Below the pieces are notes generated by a model that was not told the origin of the DNA, did not search any database, and saw nothing but the letters and a program-made list of their open reading frames with translations. Position numbers and translations under genes: made by a program. From positions 186,001 through 250,000 of the forward strand of contig NW_015971559.1 of assembly GCF_000182565.1 (NCBI RefSeq): 64,000 bases of DNA. Reading direction: 5' to 3'. This document shows positions 57,150 to 64,000 of this stretch, one piece after another. The DNA comes from Spizellomyces punctatus DAOM BR117 (lineage: Eukaryota; Chytridiomycota; Chytridiomycetes; Spizellomycetales; Spizellomycetaceae). Positions within the stretch are counted from its first letter, which is position 1. The number at the start of each line of letters is the position of its first letter.

Positions 57150-59871
57150 ATGACTTCGGCCCTGTCTCGAAATCCGGAACGAGATCGCCCCACGTCCTTA
57201 TTGACCAACCTGCTTAGACCTGTCAAAATCTCTAGAAAGAAGGACAGGCCCCCACTTCCACTTTTCTTTCCCTCTGGTTCGGGTGAGGATGTCCGAAAAA
57301 GCAATGCGCCTGCTGTTACCCGACCGAGAGAGAATGTTGGGCCACCGACATTTTCTCCCTTTTCTCCCATGACATCCTCGAACGAGTATGATGAGCGTTC
57401 TCCGCTGTTACAAACGCAGTCAGCAAGTCAAGAGTCAACCTTATTGCGAAGGGTGACGACTTATGGAGGGTTGAATGACGACTACGACCGGCTCTGCTCG
57501 TCTGCCGTACCCCTGGGTCCGAGTTTGATGCCATCGACTCCTGCAAGACTTTCACGCCCCCGATCTATCTCAGCCCCTGGCAATTGGTCTGCCCCGTTAA
57601 CATCATTGCGCAGCGCAGATGGAAGCGACGAGGAGATAGTACCCGTTTTCCTGACGCATGCGATGGAGGGGCCAGTTGATTCTCGCCGATCGTTGGCGTT
57701 GTCTCGTTCGACGCGCTTGATGAGCGTCCCAAAACTATTGAATCGACGCCCAGTGAGTATCGCGGGTGATAGACGAAAGTCTACTATTGATTTGGAGGAA
57801 TCTTGTGCTCCTCGCCTCCCCCCGTGTCAAATCGCAGAATCACCCACGTCATTGGAATCAGCTTTCATCACGGAGCTTTGTGGTGTTACACCTGATGCCG
57901 AAAGTATCTATGAATCAGAGTCAGAAGAGAGCGATACCTCCTCGTCAAAGGAGGAGCACCGAGGGGCAGATTGGTTGAATAGGAGCAGACCGCATGAGCT
58001 GGCGAGGGAACTACCGGGAGAGAGACCCTCGGCATCCGATGGCTCCGAACGCAATCCTTTTTTGGTTGAACAAGGTCCAGAAAACGAGGTCCGACAGCAG
58101 CTGTATATGGATTTTAGCGCACTGGAAGCGAATCATGCCGAGAGCTGTAGATCTGGTGTGCTGAATCCACTGGGTAGCACTGAACCATTCGCTGTGGGTG
58201 TCACTTTCTGTGGAAGGCTCGCTATCGTCGCATAGTGGTACTCATCCTTATCTCTTTTCAGGATCTCGTGTCCACAGAAGCACAATGTGTCTTTTACTCG
58301 TCGTCGGTAGGAGGTGTTCGAGCGCGTAGCTTTCAGGTAAGCGAGCAAAAGATGTACGACTTGGTCAAATCAGACCTTTGATCGATGGACTGTAGGATTT
58401 TGCAGGCGAGACGGGTCACTGGTTAAGAGATCGAGCGGCTGAAGGCACATTCTGGATAGACTTTCATAAACCCTCGGAGCATGATTTAGATCTTGCGTCC
58501 AAGGTATGCAGGATACATCCAGCCAGATTACGTTGCGAGCGGTTGTTCATGAACGTTGGTAGGTCTTTTCGATTCATCCCCTGACGATTGAAGATATCTG
58601 CAATGGTGACATTGAACGCGAAAAGTGCGAGGCGTACAGTAAGTTCGGGCATGTTTTTGCTGTCGTGGCTGGCGGCCTAACTCTGGTCGCTGCTATGATT
58701 CAAAAAGACGACTACCTTTCCATTACTGTTCGAAGCGTTGATCTCTACGATGAAGCTGGGACTGATATTGAAGCTGCCACGCTTTCGATCCTCGTTTACC
58801 CCGATTGCATATTGAGCTTTCATAGCGATCCTCTTCCTCATATTCCGGCTGTTATTCAACGGCTGACCAAAATCCATAACCTAACTGAACGCAAATTTAA
58901 GCAACATTCGACAAAGTTCTTTCACTCTGCATGGATATGTTATTTGGTATGATGTGCAAGTTGTATTTGACTATTCGTTTGGGGCTTTTCTCACAAAGGA
59001 ATACGCGGGTGACAGCTTATCGATGAAATTCTCAACAGCATCGGTCCACTCACGCGCCACCTGGAACGTGAAGCAGATGACATTGAGAATCTCGTTCTCT
59101 ACTCATGGAATGACGAAGGGAAGCTGGACCATGATACTGATATGTTGAGACGGATTCATGGAGCGCGGAAAAGGGCTATAGCGTTGATGAGATTGATGGG
59201 AGATAAACCGCGGGTTCTCAAAGGAGTGGCAAAAAAGGGGATGAAGTGGAAAGAAAAGCTGTTTGGCGATGAATTGGGGTTGTACTTTGAAAGTTTACAG
59301 GTAGGATGATGCTTTGGCTGTCACTATCGAAAACCTCTAAAACGTTCTCGCAAGGATCGCACACTTGCTATCCTGCAAGGCTTGCGACATTTCGATGATA
59401 TGTTGACCAGGTAAGCGGCCTTGCGATGTTATGGTGTTACAATTCCACTCAAAGCTCATCTCCTGCGCAGATGCCACTCTGAGTATCTGGCTGAGATCAA
59501 CATCTCGCTGACGGCTGCCTCTAAACGCACCAATGAACTTATGCGGAAAACCACCGCCGTCGTGACACTCCTGGTTCCTTTGGGAGTGTTAACAGGACTG
59601 ATGGGGTAATATCTGCTAAAGATGTCCTGTTTAAACTTTTGCTCACACATTGTTCATCCCACGTTTTAGAATGAATGTCCGCATTCCGGGTCAAGGCCGC
59701 GAAGATTTGACGTTTTTCGGGATCTATGGATTCATCATGTGCGGTCTCCTAGGTTGGATGTATCGTCTTGCGATTAAATGGCACTGGTTTTCCGATACAG
59801 TTCCAGGAAATGAGGAGCAAGCCAACGATACGCGGGTCGAAGTGCGATGGGATGGGTATCAGGCACTATGA
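57150..59871 (+). CDS. CorA/Alr1/Mnr2-type Mg2+ transporter
   Basis: A multi-exon gene. Exon 1 encodes a long Ser/Pro/Arg-rich cytosolic N-terminus (start MTSALSRN) with a motif resembling the di-leucine/ERSPLL sorting signals (DERSPLLQTQ). The CorA funnel domain begins with CVFYSSSVGGVRARSFQ, continues with GTFWIDFHKPSEHDL, HPLTIEDICNGDIEREKCEAY, SITVRSVDLYD, ILVYPDCILSFH, then RHLEREADDIENLVL and the long stalk helix. The stalk ends KRTNELMRKTTAVVTLLVP, leading into TM1 with the Mg2+ selectivity motif GMN (TGLMGMNVRIPGQ) and a second TM helix (GIYGFIMCGLLGWMY). Five subunits form the pore. The long N-terminus is typical of fungal Alr/Mnr2 proteins at the plasma or vacuolar membrane. One intron (58639-58707) ends in AAG, which the conserved EKCEAYNDY join supports strongly. 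Confidence 0.9.
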
Positions 59872-60277
59872 CCCTCCCGATGGTGTCATATTTGGTGCAA
59901 ATGCGGTGCATATGGGATGTAGGATAGGGCGTTCTGTAACTAATTGTAAATCTGGGGGTTTCGAGGGATTGTATATTTGCTGCAACGTAATTTATAGTAC
60001 ACTGTCACTTGAACAATCCAAGATACATCGAAAAGTAGTAGCTCAAGTCACAAAACGACAATCAAAAATGGGGGAGGAATTTTTCGTCAGCAAGCTTTTT
60101 AAATACAATAGATAAATTCTTTTATACAATGACATGACTACAACTATTTCTACATATGCACAAAAAAATGCTATGAAAAGGTATATACCTCCTCACCATT
60201 GTCTATGTTCTAAAAACCGAACCCAAAAAAAATATCTTCAAAAGAAGATCATGAAATACGGTACTACAAACCAGTTT
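59872..60277. other. Convergent intergenic region
   Basis: 3' flanks of the CorA gene and of the poly-Q gene. AT-rich; no feature is seen. Confidence 0.45.
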
Positions 60278-61654
60278 CTAATTTTTATCATTAGGTTTTT
60301 TTCCCCAGTCACTTTGGGTACTTGTGTTTTGCATCTCAGCATGTATGTCATATGCAACCTTTCGTAAAGACTCTGCAAGACGATCATGAATTGATGGGGC
60401 ATACTTGTTAAGGATATGTTCTATTCGCGCAATGTTTGGTTGAGAGGGTTGTGGGGTGGAGGGTGTCGCAGGTGGGAGGTGATCGGTGGAAGGATGTGGT
60501 GAGGTTGCGCTGGAATGCGACTGTGTTCGGTGTTGTTGTTGGAGACGATGGCATTCAGCTCTATGCGAAACGTTTTCCTCGTGCAGAGAGTTTATCTGAC
60601 GACGGAGGGCGGCAACCTCGGATCGCAGACTATAATTCTCTTGTCGGAGCTTTGTGCAGGTTTCATGAAGGTCGCGGAGATATCTAACAGACTCGTCCAA
60701 GCGATCACCGCCTGGTGGTAGAGGCGACGGTGGCGGTTGTTGTTGTTGTTGTTGTTGTTGTTGGTAATAGATGGGCGGACCAGGGGCAGGGGGTGTGAAC
60801 GGCGAGTGAGCTGGAGGAAGATAGATAGGTGGACCGTACGGGTTGGGAGGGACTTGGAGGATAGGGGATTGTGCGTGAGGGAGTGACATGGGTGATGCAA
60901 TACGCTTGCGGTGGGATATGGACTGGGTTGGAAAAAATCAAAAGGAAATTTTAATATGTGTGTGTGTGTGTATGCAAAATGATCACCAAGTCAATGCTAT
61001 ATGTACCTCTTCCTCTTCTGAAAGCCCTCGCTTGGCTGGTATTTGAACAAATCTCTTGTGTTTCTCCATGTACGCCACCAAACCCAACAGCCGGTCTGCT
61101 TCGTCTTCGCTCACAGCTGGGTGGCCGTCGTCGTCTCGAGCCGTTCTTCTCGCCCGTAACCGCTCAATAAGCTCTTGTTGCTTTTTCGGACTCAGGTCAT
61201 GAAAATCCGCTCTACACAGCGTCCCTTTTGTCTTTAGCCGAATCTGGACATACGGGTGGCCATCTATATGTGAAAACCAGGCAATGTCTGAAATATCTTG
61301 CACGTTATTTAGTTGGGGAGGCTTTAAGAGAGGGAGCTCTTCGAGTTCGGACAAGGTGGCAGGACTCTGCATTTTGTGTGTTCCTTGTTGGGGTGATTGC
61401 TGTCGCGATGGTTGTAATGGTTGCAGTGATGGTTGTTGTTGTTGTTGTGATTGAGACATGGCTGGTGGAGGGGCTTGTGGTTGTGGTTGTGGCGGAAGCG
61501 AGGGATGTGACAAGGACGCCGCGGCCATGGAAGGAGGAGGAGGAGGTGACATTCTTTGATTGTATTGGAGAGACGGATGGGGCGGAGGCAGCATCCTCGG
61601 GTGATGACTTTGTTGACGGTGGGGTGGAGGCTCACCTTTTCTGTTGTCATCCAT
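60278..61654 (-). CDS. Gln/Pro-rich protein with short coiled coil, unknown function
   Basis: Two exons join in frame. The start MDDNRKGEPPPH (61652-61654) is preferred over MHTHTHTH, which is translated from a GT microsatellite. The first 110 residues are Pro/Gln/His-rich. A compact folded part follows: LNNVQDISDIAWFSHIDG, HPYVQIRLKTKGTLCRADF, HDLSPKKQQELIERLRAR and LVAYMEKHKRFVQIPAKRG. This block looks like the only globular domain; I do not recognise it, though the tryptophan and strand pattern could be a small beta-domain. After the intron (GTACAT donor, CAG acceptor), a Pro-rich stretch and a run of nine Gln lead to a leucine-zipper-like coiled coil (YLRDLHETCTKLRQEN, EVAALRRQINSLHEEN) and a C-terminal helix. 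The style suggests a transcriptional co-regulator, by inference only. Confidence 0.65.
60735..60762. repeat. TTG/CAA trinucleotide repeat (poly-Q codons)
   Basis: Perfect TTG repeat on the plus strand, read on the minus strand as CAA codons of the poly-Q run in the coiled-coil gene. Confidence 0.9.
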
Positions 61655-63123
61655 GGCGATGGAAATTCCGTGTGTGTGTGTGTGCGTGTGCAATTAACAC
61701 TACTTTATTTTAACCCCCTGATTGGTTTTTGGGAAAGCAAAATGATGCCACGTTGGGGCTGGGGAGGAAATTGTCGTGCCCTGTTAAAAAGGAAAAAGAT
61801 GACGAACTGCCTTGTGCATTGCAAGCGTGAAAAGGGCAAAAGGAAAGAAAACGTAAAGGCGAAAGGGAATCCTAAAATTCAAACAAAAAAAAATAGAAAA
61901 AAGAAAACACACAACGTCCAAGAAAGCAACACCAAAAGGCAAACAAAAAGCAACACATCGGAAGGTCCGGTCGTTGAAAAATCCCGTCTTCAAGCGCCAA
62001 GCAACCAAACCTTTGCATCGACGTTCCAGCAATCTGGTTCGGAAAGAGTTTTTCACTTTAATTTAAAGTACGTTTCACAAAATGTTTTCCACCTTCCTTA
62101 AAAGGAAACTATCGATGTTAAAATTACCCAAAAAGATTTTTTTTTCGGCATCGGAACCAAAGCGGCCCGTTTCCATCGTTTCAAAGCCATGGTTAAAAAG
62201 TTGTTTGTTTACATAAGTCAAATGTAGATGGGGATGGGGTGTGCTATATTGGATATTCCAGAACCGGAGCTTCCGGACAGAGCAGAAAAGGAGCAAGAGC
62301 CGCAAGAAAGAGGCAAGGAAACCACAATCGAGCACAAGTCTCAAAAATATGTCGTTTGAAAACAGATTATTGCATGGATGTATTTTATCTTGCTTTCTAT
62401 TTCATGGTTCAGAGCTTTTCCTTTGCTGTTAGAGATGAAAAAAAAGGATCCACAAGGCCCTAACCAATCCCTTGAACCTATCCGATGGGAACTCTATGGA
62501 TCCTTGAACACTGTGAAATGAAATTGCTAATCCCGTGTGTGGTCGGAGTTTCACTTGCAACAAAAAAATCTGTCAAAAAGGAAGAACGAACAAAAGCAAG
62601 AACCACTCATCAGGCATCAGAGTGTCGACCAGATCGATTGCTGCAATGTACACCAGCTCCTTTCCGCCGTGTTTTGACAGTTGAGACCAAAAAAGAAAAA
62701 GGTTTCCAGTCGCTGGGAACGGAAGCCTCGTTTTGGTGTGGACTTTTAAAGTTTTTGGCAGCTCCGCAGAACACCCGCGTGGCTGATGGAAAATTGTTTG
62801 GCAGAAACAGTGTTCTAAAGTGGAGATGTGCTCCAGCCATTGCAAATAATCCCCAACCTCCACATGACACGGATCAAAACGACATGAGCATATGAATTAC
62901 ATATTTCCATCAACCACGATCACGATGATCAAAGGGATATAACTTTTTTTTTATTTCTCAAACGAAACTACATTTATACAACGATATCCTGTTTCCACCA
63001 CATTTCAAAATCTGTACAGTGTAGTGTGGTCACATTTACTGGTTGAGTTTGCTAATGAACGAATCAAAAACACCACAAAATTAGCTCACCACCAAAACAT
63101 TGTAATATACAATTCTCTCAAAC
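61655..63123. other. Intergenic region
   Basis: Upstream flank of the poly-Q gene and 3' flank of the CsbD-like gene. It includes an A/T-rich pair of stretches (61840-61950, 62940-63000). A 136-codon frame at 62485-62895 has no domain and is opposed by antisense frames. Confidence 0.45.
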
Positions 63124-63463
63124 TCACTCTTTGACATCAGACTTTGCGCGATCGGCACGACCTTCCGCTTCTTTGGAGTCGTTGCCCGTGATGGCGCCCC
63201 ACGTCTGCTTGGCCCATCCAGTGATGCCCTCGCCAGCAGCTTCAGCTCGATTTTGAGCTTTTGCACTCTCGTTTTCAGCGTTACCCTTTAGGTTTTGCGC
63301 TTTGCCCTCAGCTATAATAATCAAAAGCGTTAGATAAACATTTCCCGTCAAAACAAAATTTGAAATGTGTACCTTGCCATTGCTCGTTGCCGGTCACATT
63401 GCCAAGAGTTTCCTTTGCGGAACCAGCGGCCTTGTCAGTGATTCCAGATTGACGAGAAGCCAT
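63124..63463 (-). CDS. CsbD-like small stress protein
   Basis: Two exons (63373-63463, 63124-63311) join in frame into 92 residues. Start MASRQSGITDKAAG. The CsbD pattern is visible: DKAAGSAKETLGNVTGNEQ followed after the intron by AEGKAQNLKGNAENESAK, then helix AAGEGITGWAKQTWGAITG and a second CsbD-like echo, DSKEAEGRADRAKSDVKE. Small, highly charged, Ala/Gly/Lys-rich and probably largely disordered until it meets a partner or membrane. Bacterial CsbD is a general-stress protein; fungal homologues are usually stress- or stationary-phase-induced. This agrees with the CRE-like sites and a CATAAAAG TATA-like word in its promoter (about 110 bp upstream). The molecular function is unknown across the family. 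Confidence 0.88.
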
Positions 63464-63653
63464 TTTGAATGTTTTTGGTAGATTGGTAAAGAGTGTTGGT
63501 TGTTTTGAAAAGTTACAAGTCTTTTGAATGCGAATGAAATTATGTGGAAATCTGAGGCAAGCCCGTTCCTTTTATGCTTTTTCTTTGAATCGTTGCCCTC
63601 CATTGCCAATGTCCCTTCAGAAACAGGTTGCAGAGCGAAACAGACTCTAAGCC

Positions 63654-63688
63654 TGACGTCAGGGATCAACTGATGACGTGATGACGCG
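63654..63688. promoter_or_regulatory. Cluster of CRE-like bZIP sites upstream of the CsbD-like gene
   Basis: A perfect TGACGTCA (63654-63661) is followed within 25 bp by TGACGTGA and TGACGCG half-site variants, about 190-225 bp upstream of the start at 63463. Atf1/CREB-type bZIP factors that control stress genes bind such sites. The cluster could also serve a gene to its right. Confidence 0.55.
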
Positions 63689-64000
63689 CCCCGCCTTGCT
63701 AATCCCACTTTCCCCTTCCGCCCCACCAAAATCCCGTCATTGTCAAACACTTTTTACAGTCATTCAACGTAGAAAAGAAAAAGCTACGCATGACGAAAGT
63801 CTTTAGGGCGATGGGCGGTGCATGCTTACCTAAAATCATTGGGGCGTGAAAATAGCGAAAATGCCAAACTGCCTTTGGCACGCCATTATGGTGTGCTTTT
63901 GCGCGACAGATACACTCTTCTTCTTTGTTCCTTGGCGGAAGGGTACTTGTCACAACAAACCCTTTTACGCGCAAACTGCGTGCTCCCCATTTGTGTCCAT
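63689..64000. other. Window end, no gene called
   Basis: A 91-codon minus-strand frame (63699-63974) has no recognisable domain. Sequence is otherwise unremarkable. Confidence 0.4.

Noticed and set aside
62485-62895. 136-codon plus-strand frame
   Set aside because: No domain, no promoter or splice context, and two antisense frames over the same bases.
1-64000. CRISPR array, transposase, integrase or viral gene
   Set aside because: No regular repeat-spacer array, no transposase, reverse transcriptase or integrase motif, and no viral replication or capsid motif was seen on either strand.

Overview
The window looks like nuclear DNA of an early-diverging fungus, possibly a chytrid-like lineage. 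Genes are split by many short GT..AG introns. The proteins are fungal in style (a fungal-type OPT transporter, a CorA/Alr1-type Mg2+ channel, an SDT1/PHM8-like nucleotidase). Several families are better known from animals or from basal fungi: SETD9, a CECR2-like DDT/bromodomain protein, a VAT1-like oxidoreductase, a fatty-acid-binding-protein fold, and a Frizzled-like/SH3 membrane protein. Interstitial TTAGGG-type motifs are also present. The lineage is an inference; no rRNA or other marker gene is present.

Layout. 0-5 kb: 3' part of the cohesin loader gene SCC2/NIPBL (+). 5.5-8 kb: a conserved-looking cysteine-rich protein of unknown function (-). 8.1-8.9 kb: three telomere-like motif clusters. 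9-10.2 kb: formyltetrahydrofolate deformylase (-). 11.5-12 kb: a small secreted Ala/Pro-rich protein (-). 12-18.8 kb: a gene-poor stretch holding one decayed gene fragment. 18.9-22.8 kb: a secreted Pro-rich protein, a seven-helix membrane protein and a pyrimidine 5'-nucleotidase (all +). 23.4-26.6 kb: a cyclic-nucleotide-binding-domain gene (-) with two decayed copies of its 3' end lying next to it. 27.2-30.9 kb: a Frizzled-like/SH3 membrane protein and a PH-domain protein (-). 31.2-38.8 kb: SETD9-like (+), a hypothetical (-), a probable lipid-anchored small protein (+), a VAT1-like oxidoreductase (+) and thymine-DNA glycosylase (-). 40.1-46 kb: OPT transporter, FABP-like protein and a conserved unknown (all +). 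46-49.4 kb: a PHD/H15 chromatin protein (-). 49.9-55.9 kb: NTF2 and the CECR2-like protein (+). 56.1 kb: tRNA-Arg(TCT) (-). 57.1-61.7 kb: CorA Mg2+ transporter (+) and a poly-Q coiled-coil protein (-). 63.1 kb: a CsbD-like stress protein (-) under a cluster of CRE-like sites.

There is no operon or biosynthetic cluster. The loci are independent eukaryotic genes. Chromatin and DNA-maintenance functions recur (SCC2, SETD9-like, TDG, PHD/H15, CECR2-like), but this may be chance. The most unusual items are the Frizzled-like/TM/SH3 protein, the serial decayed 3'-end copies of the cNMP-domain gene plus a related fragment 6 kb away, the repeated use of AAG 3' splice sites, and two small secreted proteins that share one signal-peptide/intron design. 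Exon joins were worked out by hand from reading-frame continuity and splice motifs; transcript data would settle them.
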